The notes: generated by a model from the letters alone, not told the origin. A DNA stretch of 64,000 nt from Halichoerus grypus (GCF_964656455.1 NC_135719.1:9775163-9839162), one strand, 5' to 3'. Shown: positions 35,195-47,098, numbered from the stretch's first letter. Translations and numbers: made by a program.

Positions 35195-35480
35195 ATGCAC
35201 TGAGAACTTATAACGTGCAAGGTACTGTGACAGAAGCTGAAGTTAAAATGAGAGCAAAAAAACAAAACAAAACCAACTTAAATATAATCTCTGCCCTCAA
35301 GATGAACACAGTAAAGGAGAAAAGGCATGTAAACAAAAGCACACTCATCAAGTGTTTGAGGTGGTTTGTGAAAAAGTCTGTACGGAGTGGCTGGGGCATG
35401 GACGCAGGCGTAGCAGGTCCCACAGCAAGTTGAAGGTTCAGGAAGGGCTCCATTGAGACGAGCGACAGGAAATGAACCCT
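35195..35480 (+). repeat. Ancient interspersed repeat, family unassigned
   Basis: AACGTGCAAGGTACTGTGAC and TCTCTGCCCTCAAGATGAAC are shared with the other copies named at 5765. Confidence 0.45.
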
Positions 35481-36159
35481 GAAAGATGAACACTTTTCCT
35501 CATGTGTGTGCTGGGGGTGGTGGAGGGGGTTTACTGTATTTCAGAGAGTAAGAGATGCAAAAACTGTTTCTGCACGGCTGAAGGCTAGCACAGAGAGGGA
35601 AGTGGTTTACCTGAAGCATCATCGATTCAGCAGGGGGTCCACAGCTACGGAGTTTTAAACTCCCCAAGGCTGACTTCAAAATAGTTTTTATTTACGCTGT
35701 CCAAAAATCAGGTGCAGAAGAAGCCTGTCTACACCTCATTCCAAAACCCAGGCCCTCTAACCAGTTCCACTTGCATCGTGACCGGCTCTGCTAACTAGCT
35801 ACAAGACAGATCTGGCTTTAATTAATTCACAACCACACAAGGAAGAACTCACAGGAAATCCAAATGATACAAAAATATTGTCAAAAACAATGTGGAGCAT
35901 TAACTCCCTTAACTGAAAATCACTACTACCTCTGCTAAAAGGTAACCAGCCCTGTGCGTAATATTACACACCTTGGTATTTTTTGAGTCAATAATCTAGC
36001 AATAATTTACTTAGGAATCTACCACAGATCTGTCCTTTTGAAATGCATGTCACTTCCCATATACCTTCACAGTCAACCACTAGTGATGGATTAACAGCCA
36101 CGTGGAAAGCCCTAAATCTATCCAAACGGCCTCAATTCATAAGAAAGGAACTTATTTTC

Positions 36160-36352
36160 TTTAAAGATTTTATTTATTTCTTTAACAAAGAGAGAGGGAG
36201 AGAGCACAGCAGGGGGAGCGGCAGGCAGAAGGAGAGGGAGAAGCAGGCTCCCCACTGAGCAGGGAGCCCGATGTGGGGCTTTATCCCAGGACCCTGAGAT
36301 CATGACCTGAGCCAAAGGCAGAAGCTTAACGACTGAGCCACCCAGGCGCCCC
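36160..36352 (-). mobile_element. SINEC
   Basis: AAAGATTTTATTTATTTCTT at the left, GACTGAGCCACCCAGGCGCC at the right. Flanks AAGAAAGGAAC / CAGAAAGGAGAC. Confidence 0.95.
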
Positions 36353-36404
36353 AGAAAGGAGACTTTTAAACTATCCAATTTGTTTATTTGGTTCATGCTT
36401 ACTG

Positions 36405-36590
36405 TTTGGGGTGCTTCAGTATAATTTGTGAAGGGCTTATGAAAAAAATGGCTTGGTGGGCCCAGTCCCCATACATTCTGATTTAGTGGGTCTGGGGTAG
36501 GGCCTGAAAATTTGCATTTCTAACAAATCCCTAGTGATGCTCATGCTACTGGCAAGGGACCACACTCCGAAAACCAGTGCTCTAAAACAA
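36405..36590 (-). mobile_element. MER5-like hAT element
   Basis: GGCCTGAAAATTTGCATTTC and CACACTCCGAAAACCAGTGC resemble the inverted-terminus MER5 pattern in the opposite orientation to 33000. Confidence 0.6.
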
Positions 36591-36770
36591 TTCCGTCGAA
36601 GTCAGTCCAAGTCACCCACACACCAATTATTGCTGTGAACAAACAATCTGGATAGGATCTATGTCTTAAATTCGACAAAAAACTACCTTTAAAAACTACC
36701 TCTCTTTAAAGTTTCTGTCGCCTGTGACATGTGCTTGCCTCACCTCGTTTTATCCTCACTCCCACCCTCT

Positions 36771-37120
36771 ACGGCTGTCGCACCGATGTGCTCTCCCTCA
36801 GGCTTCCAAGGCAGCTCCTGCTGAATGCGCCTCACTCGCTGGTGCCGCGCCACTTTCCCTGGCCCCCCACGCGGACATCCTCAACGGTCACAACCTATGT
36901 GGCTCCACCCGAGCAGACCCACACGTTCCTCCTTCGGAACAGCCGAACCAGTCTCACCTTCCACCGCCGAGCTGGACCGGTGAAGTGACAGCCGCGCCCG
37001 GCCTTCCTGCCCCAGCGCCAACCTCCCTCTCATCGGTGTTCTCGGGCACTGCGGGCACTGCGCCCCTGATCGTCCGGTCAGACGAGCTCCCCTCTCCACC
37101 CTGTTCTGTAAAAGCCCGCA
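36771..37120. promoter_or_regulatory. CpG-rich patch in intron 2, possible regulatory element
   Basis: My hand count gives 27 CpG in 36771-37080 and two more by 37120, at about 65% G+C, whereas the surrounding intron is A+T-rich and nearly CpG-free. That density is in the range of a small CpG island. I see no TATA box, exon boundary or recognisable repeat across it. Overlapping open frames of 60-175 codons on both strands are what G+C-rich sequence gives by chance. It could be an intronic promoter or enhancer for AKAP13 or an antisense transcript, or a degenerate GC-rich repeat. Confidence 0.4.
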
Positions 37121-37260
37121 TCCCCTGTACCAGGGCTGGCCAAACAGCACTTTCTGCAGGGACTGAGCACTCCGCAGGGGAGGAACTCATTTTTAGTTTT
37201 ATTTCATTTATATTAACTTACATAGCCACATGCCGCTGGCGACTACTGTAATGAACAGAG
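37120..37260 (+). repeat. Old DNA-transposon-like fragment, family unassigned
   Basis: GGAACTCATTTTTAGTTTTA and ACATAGCCACATG with flanking AGCACTTTCTGC recall a common MER element; the assignment is tentative. Confidence 0.35.
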
Positions 37261-38417
37261 CAGCTCTACAGAAGACCACCTCAGGTATCCTCCCATGTGA
37301 ACTGTGCTCCCCAGTCAAGCCAGACGCCTCAGCACCCGACAGCCCCGTGTCCATGCCCCCTCCAAACACTGTACTTCCTTCTCCCACTCTGCTCTTCCCT
37401 CTCTCCACAGCTTGCCTACCTAGGCTCAGAGAGCCCCCATGTTTCCTGAAGGCTTCCCACTGTTTCTGCCAACGTCTCGCTCTCTTTCTGCTACGAACCT
37501 CACTGCTGAGAGAACTCCTCTTACACCCGGACGGGCAGGGCTCATGCTCTCATGCTCGTGCACTGGAGTCCCTGGGAAAGAACCTATCCGTCTAAGACCA
37601 GACCCTCCATTCCCGGAAAGGTGATTCACAAATACTTGTTGAATGAATTAAAAGTATAGAGCCTCACGTTTTGGTCTTCTTTGGACAGCAAGACCTTTCT
37701 TTGCTAGAACCACATGGAAATTTCTACTCCAACCACCCCGTCCCAGGCCCTACCCAGCAGTCAGTCAGATGCTTGGGAAACACCAAGTGATTGTAAAGGC
37801 ATCCTGCAGACAGGCCCTGAAAAGCCTTGCTCTACGTATATATCTTCATCCGCCCTGAAACTGCCACGGGAAAATTAAAAAATGCTACCTGCAAATGCAG
37901 GACTTACTCCTTCTAAGCAAGTTTCTGGAGACTGATGAAAAAGCCCAACAGAAGGAAACTGAAGTTCTTGCTCTGTGAAACCATCAAAAGCTAGACTGAG
38001 GAACACTTGATTTCCTTATTTCTTCTGGCACTGGTGACAAAATGTTGTTATATAACTAGAGCCCTCAGATCTGGCTGGAAAAGGCCACCAGTCTACAAAA
38101 TGTTGGAGCAGACCCATCAGACATGTATTGTTAAGGCAAAAGCAGGTAATTCATTTAAGAGATCAGAAGGCTGATAAAGCTCTTTGTAGGAGCAAAATGG
38201 AACTTCACAGCCAAGCAGGGGGGCAAAGCCAGGTTACTTCAACTCGTGCTCTGGAAACCCGCTTCCCAGGAAGAACTGATAAAATGTGCCCATTACCACC
38301 CATGCCCTCTCCCCTACAATGAGCCACCTGAGCACACTGAGCTGGAGGCACCTAAACCCTGTGGCCCTTCAAAATTGTGATTATTTAAGCAAACTATACT
38401 TACTCGAGAATAAATTG

Positions 38418-38617
38418 NNNNNNNNNNNNNNNNNNNNNNNNNNNNNNNNNNNNNNNNNNNNNNNNNNNNNNNNNNNNNNNNNNNNNNNNNNNNNNNNNNN
38501 NNNNNNNNNNNNNNNNNNNNNNNNNNNNNNNNNNNNNNNNNNNNNNNNNNNNNNNNNNNNNNNNNNNNNNNNNNNNNNNNNNNNNNNNNNNNNNNNNNNN
38601 NNNNNNNNNNNNNNNNN
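38418..38617. other. Assembly gap, 200 N
   Basis: Exactly 200 unresolved bases. Translations crossing it are meaningless. A round size suggests an estimated or default gap length. Confidence 1.
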
Positions 38618-39629
38618 TTTTCTTTTATCATCTGACAGCATCCCTCATCCCCTACCTCTTCTGGGAAAAGCCTATGCTTTTATCTTGACAGTGAGAAGGG
38701 CTCTGGAGCTAAGGGTACAGTACTATGTTCATAAAAAAATATTAGCAGTCACATGGTTTGCTGAATGTAGTCCGCTGTAAACAAGCGGCTCAGACCGTAA
38801 GCGCCCTAAGGATTAGAGATCATAATTCAGAACTCAAGAGATCCAGGCACTATCTCTAGTATGCCTTTTCAATGTGCTAAATGACTAAGTAAGTAACATC
38901 TCGAAGAACACATCCCTAGAATAACACTCTATCAGACATTCTACATCTGCATATACTTCGTAGGGATGCTGTGCAGACTTCCAACTGCAAGGGAAGTTAC
39001 ACGTGTACAATAAAGACACCATTAAGCACATTTATTTCCTTGTTTAGCAACACCTTCAATCACAAAAATGGCATCACTAACTATTCAAGATCCCTATAAG
39101 GTAAATTAATAATGAAACTTGTGTAATAATGAGAAACTTTAAGACAGTTGTTCTATCAAAATGAAGCAAATTTTACTAAAATTTTAGTAGTCTTATCTAA
39201 ATTGTATTTCAGTCACTCATTCAACAAATGTTCACTGAGTGTCTACTATGTTCCATGTGAAATGTGCTTGGTACAGCTTAAATGAGAACATTCATTTAAA
39301 AACATTCATTTAAAAACCCTGTGTGCATCCATGAGGGCACATACAATGCTCTGTTCAAAAAGAGTGAGCTGTTTAATTAATTACTCATGGTGAGCTCTCT
39401 GCTAACATGAGACCTTCTACCTACATTCAAGGGCACACCTTGCAAAAAGAACAAGGGTGCCCATTTTAGGAAAATCCAATATGCAAAAAGCATTTCCAAG
39501 CCAGAAACAGCATTAGAGGGGAGGAGTGAACAATTACACCATTTTCTTCTAAAAATGCCTAATTCTTGCAGAACAGATAAATTAAACTATGCAAATTCAA
39601 CAACCCAACCAAGGGATCAAAGTTAACAT

Positions 39630-40240
39630 CTCCAATAATCAAACAAGAATGTGTCATGTGTCCTCCTAACATGGTATGCCAAAGGACATCTTTTAAGTAG
39701 TATTCTGGCCAAAATCAGGAGAAAAACAACATATAAACCCCAACTGCTACAAAACAACTGACCTATACTCTTCCAAAATGTCAATATCATGAAAGACAGA
39801 GAGGCAGAGGAACTGTTCCTGATTAAGAGACTAAAGAGATATAAATAAATACAGTGTGTAATCCTGGATTAGATCCTGAACCAGGAAGGGGAGGGGAAGG
39901 GAGAGGCAAGCAGGAGGATGCTTTAAAGGACATTACTGGGATAACTGGAGAAATCTGGATATGGACTTACATTACATAAGAATATTACATCAATGTTACA
40001 ATTCCTGTTTTTGTTAATTGCACTGTGGTTATGAAAGAGTATGTCCTAGTTCTTAGGAAACATATGCTGAAATATTTAGGGGGGAATAGGGTAGGATGTC
40101 TACAACTTTCAAACAATTCAAAAAATATGTAATAGAATGGTACGTAAATGTGACTAAATGCTGTTAGTAAGAGAGGAGTAGAGATAAAGTGGTATTCTTA
40201 TAACCTTCCTGTAAATCTGAACTTAAATAAAACATTTAAA
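39630..40240 (+). mobile_element. L1 3' end (L1ME-like)
   Basis: ACTCTTCCAAAATGTCAATA, TTGCACTGTGGTTATGAAAG, TAGTTCTTAGGAAACATATG and CCTGTAAATCTGAACTTAAA in the same order as 22075-22520. Confidence 0.7.
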
Positions 40241-40434
40241 AACTTTAAAAACATGTGAAGTGGAAGATTAATTTTAGGTTACTTATAAGAAAAAAGGGCT
40301 TTACTTGTACAAATCTCTATCATTAGTGCTGTGATATTGTGTTTTATGGAACAACTGTGTAAGATAGCTTTCTTCTGTAGAAGAAAGAAAATGGGTCTGA
40401 GAATCATAATTTCTTGGTAAAGCCCTACTTTTTG

Positions 40435-40570
40435 CATTTGCTAGATGAGACACCTTGAGCTTCTGTTTCCTTAGGATGATGAGGGTCACAATGCAGCATC
40501 CTCCACCCTCACAAGGTTGCTGTGACAACCAAATGGCATAATATATGCAAAAATGCTTTGTAAACTAGAA
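40435..40570 (+). mobile_element. MIR SINE
   Basis: TGAGCTTCTGTTTCCTTAGG, ACAAGGTTGCTGTGACAACC and ATGCAAAAATGCTTTGTAAA are MIR core and 3' phrases. Confidence 0.7.
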
Positions 40571-41394
40571 GGACTAAGGACTATTCCAATGGGGAGCTCT
40601 TGTTTTAGGAAGCTCTTCTACAGGTGTGTGCAAATGAGTGTCACACCAGTAGGGGAAGGAGGCATAGAAAACCACAAAGTGAAAGGACTACTCTTAAATC
40701 ACATCATACATCCTTTATTTAGGTTCACAAATGGACTAACAGTAACAAGTAACTGGAAATGTGGCTTTTTTCTCCCAAGAAGCAATTTCATCATGAAAGA
40801 GTATTAAAACCGGACAATTTTTTATTACACTGTCCTCTGATAAGTGAGAGCCAAATCTGCTAAAGAAAACGTTCCTCAACTCAAGAATATCCAAGTTACA
40901 TTAAAAACATGGATCTTAAAAGATGACTACAATGTGCCCAAACTCTGTTTCTAAAATACTGTGCTGGAACTGCCCAAGGCCAACATCTCCCAGCATCAGG
41001 ATAAATCACTAATTCCTAAGAGGTCTGACGTGACCCCAAGCCATGGGAGGCGCTACAGCATTCAGACCACACCCAGATATGGGTGCTGTGCCGGGAACTG
41101 GGCATGAAGAAAGGCAGGCCCAGGGGGGTGGCCCACAGTCCACGAAATCCTCCATCAGGCTTTTCTCTCATCTCCTCCCTCAGTCACCGACCTCCTCCAG
41201 AAGGAAAGACTGTGCCCACAGCCACAGCATTCTCTCTGAGCCTCAGCCACTGTCCTTTCTGTTCCTCAAATCTATCAAGCCAACCTTCCTTTTAGATCCT
41301 GTGCACCTGTTGTACACCTGTTCCCCTGGGCTAGAACACCATGCCAACATCTTTGCATGGCTGGCTCCTTCTGGTCATTCAGGTCTCAGCTTAA

Positions 41395-41572
41395 AGATTT
41401 ATTTTATTTTATTTGGGGGCGGGGGAAGGGCAGAGGGAGAGGGAAAACCTCCAGCAGACTCCCTGCTGAGCACGGAGCCCAACGTGGGGCTTGATCCCAT
41501 TGACCCTGAGATCATGACCTGAGCAGAAACCAAGAGTCGGACGCTTAACCAACTGAGCCACCCAGGCGCCCC
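41395..41572 (-). mobile_element. SINEC inserted in L2
   Basis: AAGATTTATTTTATTTTATT at the left, CTGAGCCACCCAGGCGCCCC at the right. Target duplication GTCTCAGCTTAAA on both sides. Confidence 0.95.
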
Positions 41573-41695
41573 CACGTCTCAGCTTAAATGGCATGCCCCT
41601 CTGAGGCCTTCCCTGACCTCGCAACCTAAAATAGCCCCTCATCGGGCACCATCACATCTTCTTGTTTAATTTATTTTTGTAAAGTTTCTCCTCCT

Positions 41696-41886
41696 GGGAC
41701 GCCTGGGTGGCTCAGTCAGTTAAGCGTCTGCCTTCGGCTTGGGTCATGATCCCGGGGTCCTGGGATCAAGCCCCACATAAGACTCCCTGCTCAGCGGAAA
41801 GTCCTGCTTCTCCTTCTCCCTCTGCTATTCCCCCTACTTGTGCGTGTGCTCTGTCAAATAAATTTTTAAAAAGTTTAAAAAAAAAA
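41696..41886 (+). mobile_element. SINEC inserted in L2
   Basis: ACGCCTGGGTGGCTCAGTCA head and CAAATAAATTTTTAAAAAG tail. Target duplication GTTTCTCCTCCTG / GTTTTCCTCCTG. Confidence 0.95.
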
Positions 41887-43448
41887 GGTTTTCCTCCTGA
41901 TGTATTTTCATGCTTATGAGTTGTCTGCCTTCTCCTCATTATAATACAAGGACATTGAGAGCAGGGCCCGTTGTGTTTCGTTCACGGCAAAATCTCCAGC
42001 ACCCAGAACAGCGCTTGGAACAAAGCAGCCACCTCAATGAAAGAATGAATTCCCAGTTCCATGCCCACATCTCCATGAGTCAGTAAGATGCCCTTCAACA
42101 TGTTTGGAGAACAAGCCGGCGCCTCTTTCTTTTCCTCATCTGGCAAGGGCATCCGCTGTCACTCACGCTCAAATTCTCAATCAACCATTATGCTTCTCTC
42201 TCACTCCCCCTATGATTTGGTTCTGCTGCTTCTTCAAAAAATATATTTTGCATCTGACACGGCCTCTCCATGTTTACTCCCGCTAAACTCTCTAGGCCCT
42301 CATCACCTAGAAGGATACTCCTAACCTTGTCAAAGTAGTTTCATCGATTCATCCAGCGACCATCAGTGCCTCCGTGGAGGCAGAGCGGCGCTGGTGGGAT
42401 CACAGGGCTGACAGACAAGAAAACCCAGGCAAAGCCACAGTAAAGCGCCTGGTCTCTCAAGCTCCAGGTCACTGTCTTCACATTCCACCGTGCACATTTC
42501 ATCAAAAATTATTCATGGGAACTCCACGTAAACATTCAACAGTACTGCCACCTGCACAGTTTGGAGACTTTCCTACATTTTTAACTATGGTAACTTACTC
42601 TGGACACATCTTTATTCAAAGACGAATTAAAATACTTATTGGAATCCAGCTAATTTTTCTTCACTTACAGATAAAAGTTATTCTTGGGATCCAGTGTTTT
42701 TTCTTATTTATGAGGAGTTTTCTCTCTTCTGCTGATGATACTTACCCCTGGCAAATACAAACTGAAAGAAAAACTTCAACATGCTTTCTCTTCTTTTGCT
42801 TCTTCCTTCTTTCTCTAGGTGCAGAGCACTGACCCCCCTCTCCAATGGACACAAAACAGAACAGTTACTTCTCTTTACCAGAACAGCAGAAATTCCTGTG
42901 ACCTGACTTAGTTCACTGAAAATGAGGTACACCGTTACTCTCCTTTTAAAAAACTGATAACAAATTGCCCCTAAGTATTCTTGCTGACAGACATACTTAA
43001 AATCTGAAGTTTAAAATATTCTTCTTCAGTAGGACCTGCCCAATTAAACACATAATCGTATACAAAGGACTTACTTTATTAAGAGTATTCCTCAGAACTC
43101 ATTTCTAAAGAGCCTTGCTTCCCTAACAGAATGAAGGGTTTTTTTTTTTTTTTTTATGTCTAACAAGCTTTACAGTAGTTTCTATGACTAAGCCCAAAAA
43201 TATAGATTTAAATCATAATTTTACCACGGATTAGCTGTGCCTTCTCATCACATCATCTTCAGAGCTCATGTCCCCACTCCACAACAGAGAGGCTGAAGCA
43301 CATAACGCCTACCATCCTATGAACTCTAGAGTTCTCAGATTCCATGTTGGCAAAATCAGAAAACTTCTAACTGATCTCTCTGCCGCTACTCTCCCCTAAA
43401 TTATCCTTCATGCCATCGCCAATTAATTTTTCCAAACTACAACTGTAT

Positions 43449-44100
43449 TCATTTCCTATTGCTGTTACAACAAATCACCTCAAACTCAGAGGCTTAAAAC
43501 AACACAAACTTCTTATCTTACAGTTCTGGAGGTCAGAAGTCTGAAACAACTTTCATTGCGCTAAAATAAAGATGCCCAGTGGTGCCTGGGTGGCTCAGAT
43601 GGTTGAGCATCTGCCTTTGGCTCAGGTCATGATCTCCAGGTCCTGGGATCAAGTAGGGAGTCTGCTTCTCTCTCCCCCTGCTTGTACTCACTCTCTCTCT
43701 CTCTCAAATGAATAAATAAAATCTTTAAAAGAAAAATAAATACAATACAATACAATAAAGATGTCCACAGGCTGGGTTCACTGAGGAGGTTCTAAGGAAA
43801 CACTGTTCCCTTGCTTTTTCCAGTTTCCAGAGGCTGCACTCCCTGGCTCATGGCCCTTTCCTCCTCCTTCAAATCCAGCAGTGTAGCATCTACGAATCTG
43901 ACTCATGATTCTCCTCTAAGGACGCTTGTGATTACACTGGGCTACCTGGATAATTCAGGAGAAGCTCGCATATCAGGACCCCTAACTTAACCAAATCTGT
44001 GAAGTCCCTTTTGCCAAGTAAAATAAATAGTCACAGGTTCTGGGGATTAAGTCATGGACACATTTGGGAAACATTATGCTGCCAGACAAGGACATCAGAA
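43449..44100 (+). repeat. Ancient interspersed repeat split by a SINEC, family unassigned
   Basis: TCCTATTGCTGTTACAACAA, CAGTTCTGGAGGTCAGAAGT, then after the SINEC GAGGCTGCACTCCCTGGCTC, GATTACACTGGGCTACCTGG and GGGAAACATTATGCTGCC. A well-known old repeat, but I do not name its family. Confidence 0.6.
43578..43755 (+). mobile_element. SINEC
   Basis: GGTGCCTGGGTGGCTCAGAT head, AATGAATAAATAAAATCTTT tail with (ATACA)n. Flanks AAATAAAGATGCCCA / CAATAAAGATGTCCA. Confidence 0.95.
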
Positions 44101-44117
44101 GAAAACTAGACTGTATC

Positions 44118-44331
44118 TTTTTTTTTTAAGATTTTATTTATTTATTTGAGACAGAGAGAGAGTGAGAGAGAGAGAGCACGCGCACACAAGAAGGGGAGGG
44201 GGGCAGAGGGAGAGCGAGAAGCAGACTCCCTGCCAAGCAGGGAGCCCGATGCAGGGCTCAATCCCAGGACCCTGAGATCATGACCTGAGCCGAAGGCAGA
44301 TGCTTAACCGAATGAGTCATCCAGGTGCCCC
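44118..44331 (-). mobile_element. SINEC
   Basis: T-run, AAGATTTTATTTATTTATTT, GA-rich tract, ending ATGAGTCATCCAGGTGCCCC. Flanks CTAGACTGTATC / CCAGACTTACC. Confidence 0.93.
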
Positions 44332-44339
44332 CAGACTTA

Positions 44340-45640
44340 CCTTTTATGTATAGACACAAAACTTCTCAACCAGCAAACCAAATCCAGCGACATATGAGAA
44401 GGATTATACACTGTGACAAAATAGGATATATCCCAGGAATGCAGGGTTGGTTTAACATTCAAAACCAATCAATCTAATATATTACACTAATGAAAGGAAA
44501 GGGCTTAAACTATAAACTCCTAGAGGAAAACAGAGAGGTTCATTTTTTGTGATCTTGAGTTAGGCAAAGCCTTCACAGACATGATATCAGAAGTATAAGC
44601 AGTAAAACAAATAACAGGCAAACTGGACATCACCAAAATTAAAAACTTTTGTGCTTCAAAGAGTGCCATCAACAAAATGATATGATAACCTTATAATGGG
44701 AGAAAGTTGTTGCAAGCCATATATCTGATAAGAGACGAATCCAGGATATATAAAGAACACTTAAAGCTAAACAATAAAAAAAAAAACCCAACTTAAAAAT
44801 AAGCAAGGAATCTGAACAGACATTTCCTCAAAGACACATATATAGCCAAAAGCACCTAAAAAGATGCTCACAATTATTAGCCTTTAGGGAAACTCAAAAC
44901 AAAACCACGAAGAGTTATCCTTTCACACCCACTAGGATGGCAACAATCCAAAAGTCAGATAACAGCAAGCCCTGGCAAGAGTATGGAGAAACCGAGACCC
45001 TCAACACTGGTGGTGAGCGTGTAAAACGGGGCAGCCACTGAGGAAACAGCATGGCAATTCCTCAGAATGTTAAACAGAGCGTCATCAATGTCAGCAAGCA
45101 ATTGTACTCTTAAATCCAAACCCAAGAAAAATGAAAACATAAGCCTACCAAAAAACTGCTGCTCACAGCAGCATTAATCATAATATCCAAAAAGTGGAAA
45201 CAGGCCAAATGCCCATCAACTGATGAATGGAGAAATAAAACATGGCACAGCCATACAACGGAGTATTGTCCATCAATAAAAAGGAACACAGTACTGATAC
45301 TTGCTCTAACATGCACCTTAAACACTCTCTGCTATGTGAAAGAAGCCAGTCACAAAAGGCCATATGATGTATGATTCCATTTATGTGCAATTTCCAGCAC
45401 ATGTAACTCCATAAAGACAGAAAGTAGACAAATGGTTGCCAGGGGCTGGGAAAAGACAGGGAATGGTGAGTACTACTAATAGGTATGGCGTTTCTTTTCG
45501 GGATGATGAAAATCTTCTTAAGTTAGATGATGGTTATGATTACACAACTGTGAATATACTAAAAACCACTGAATCGTAGACTTTAAATGTGTGAGTTTTA
45601 TGGTGTGTGAATTGTATCTCAATAAAAGCTGTTTTTAAAA
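44340..45640 (+). mobile_element. Old LINE-1 (L1M-type), about 1.3 kb, ORF2 end and 3' UTR
   Basis: CCAGGAATGCAGGGTTGGTT, GGACATCACCAAAATTAAAA, AAGTGGAAACAGGCCAAATG, TGGTTGCCAGGGGCTGGGAA and TTGTATCTCAATAAAAGCTG follow mammalian L1 order. Frames are broken throughout; no functional reverse transcriptase. Confidence 0.85.
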
Positions 45641-46119
45641 GTCTAAGGTATCCAGTTCATGTGCAAACCCACTGTTGAAGATAATAAATTTTCTCCAAGT
45701 AGTCTGGAAAGAAAATAAATACATAAAATACCTTATAAGAACGCATATATTTTTCTTTATGGGTTACATTTAACATAAAAATCATCTGTGCAGAAGAGTG
45801 ATCACATGAATGTCCTATGCTAGAAAGGTGTAATAGGACTATCACTAACATGGCATGGTCTAAAATAAATAAATGCATAAAATGAACAGCAGATTTTAAA
45901 ATAAAACCCATCAAAGGCTCCTCAGTGGTCCCCACATCTTTGTTTGCCTTCATAGCTAACCTTCGATAACCTTTTCAGACTCATCTCTCATTACTCCTCA
46001 ACACAAATGCAGCTGGGCCAGACTTTCCACTGCCCACCCTCCCACCATGCACTGATAACCACGCTCACTGCCCCTCATCCCTCTACCATCTGCCTTAGGT
46101 CTTGACCAAATGCTTCTTC

Positions 46120-46255
46120 ATCTTCAAGGACCTGTCCCATCAAAGAAATTTTCCTCACTCTCTCCAGACCATACCAATCCAATACCCACTGGCCTCTGGA
46201 AGCTCTAACTATCCACACCCCTAAAAGGACCCCTCACCACTTTTCACCACCCTCA
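46120..46255 (+). mobile_element. Possible L2 fragment
   Basis: CATCTTCAAGGACCTGTCCC and AATTTTCCTCACTCTCTCCA weakly resemble the L2 segment before its tail. Confidence 0.35.
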
Positions 46256-46827
46256 TGCAGCTAATGCATTCTCACAGTAATTTAAAAAAAAGAGAGAGAG
46301 AGAGTCACCTACACTTTACCTTTTCCAGCCTTGATTCATTGATTTATCCACTTCATCTGAGAGTTCCCTCACTCTCAGGAGATGATGTATCAGCTTCCAC
46401 CCCGAGTCCTAAAGCAAACAGCACTCTCGCCAATGACAGAGTGCCACCTAGTTGCAACACAGGGTAACTCAACGGCAGTAGGAAGATCCCCACACCACTT
46501 TTACAGAAAATGTGCTGATGGTGAAATTAAGCAGCCAGCCTCGGCATCACTCTGCAGGCAGGGCCATGCCACTGTTCACAGGTGCCTCTTACCACCTGAC
46601 CAGTTCACCTCACACATCTTACAGCTATTCTTTGTTCTCAGCTCAGGGCCAGGCATGCGTGAGTCATTTAGCATTTACCCAATCAAATTCAACTTCTGAA
46701 GTACACTACTTGTGTAGATGGTTAAAAATTCCTGTGATAATCACAGGAGAGCATTTCTGAGTTTTCTCATAACAAGTAAAAAGCACAGATGAGTATGAAA
46801 TGACAAGAAATGTCGCGATTTACTCAC

Positions 46828-46871
46828 ATATAACGGAGCTTGCTGTGGATTAAGTTTCATGACCCAGGACA
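46828..46871 (-). CDS. AKAP13: AKAP13 first coding exon (exon 2): 11 nt of 5' UTR and codons 1-11
   Basis: On the minus strand a pyrimidine-rich acceptor ending TTTCTGTTTCAG precedes 11 untranslated bases. The ATG occupies 46860-46858 and is followed by ten more codons, giving MKLNPQQAPLY, which I recognise as the AKAP13 amino terminus. The exon ends in TAT and is followed directly by the donor GTGAGT (46827-46822), so it closes in phase 0. Only 33 coding bases are present, too few to find as an open reading frame. The start is placed by recognition of the protein and by the clean join to the next exon, whose first codon is GGC (Gly). The ATG context (GGGTCATGA) is not a strong Kozak match: C at -3 relative to the A, and A at +4. 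No domain is complete in this exon. Confidence 0.92.
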
Positions 46872-47098
46872 CTGAAACAGAAAAGGGAGAAATAAATGAG
46901 AATAAAATTAAAAGCCATCGCCAAAAAATATAAAAGCCACAAATGCTGTATGTCGAGTATAGACATATGAACACAATCAAAAGTCTGAGATAACTGGACG
47001 CCTGGCTTTCCTGAGAGGTTTGGGAAGGCCAGAAGGTCAAGGACTGCAAAACTTCTTGCAGCCCCGATTCAATCTTTTCAACTGGGGAGAGACTTTCA

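Larger units (their letters stand above)
41150..42055 (+). mobile_element. L2 element interrupted by two SINECs
   Basis: L2 pieces 41150-41394, 41573-41695 and 41887-42055 read in order: CTGTCCTTTCTGTTCCTCAA, CTGAGGCCTTCCCTGACCTC, ACATTGAGAGCAGGGCCCGT, CCAGCACCCAGAACAGCGCT and the terminal GAATGAAT. Confidence 0.85.
16059..46827 (-). other. AKAP13: AKAP13 intron between exons 2 and 3 (30.8 kb)
   Basis: The largest complete intron here. It is dense in repeats: SINEC, MIR, L2, several ages of L1, MER5, a hAT-like element and a Tigger-like element. It also holds one CpG-rich patch (36771-37120) and an assembly gap (38418-38617). Nothing recognisable was seen in 16700-17390, 18440-19260, 19740-20640, 22530-23560, 24730-26250, 29400-30500, 30600-31000, 32000-32690, 34030-35190, 35690-36150, 37830-38417, 38618-39600, 40580-41150, 42060-43180 or 46260-46827. 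Confidence 0.85.

Noticed and set aside
36724..37251. 175-codon plus-strand open frame in the CpG-rich patch
   Set aside because: Pro/Ser/Ala-rich composition, overlapping frames on both strands and no recognisable domain or splice context; expected by chance in G+C-rich DNA.
38286..38780. Long open frame on both strands around 38.3-38.8 kb
   Set aside because: Created by reading through the 200 unresolved bases.
44340..45640. Possible reverse-transcriptase gene
   Set aside because: Old L1 remnant with broken frames.
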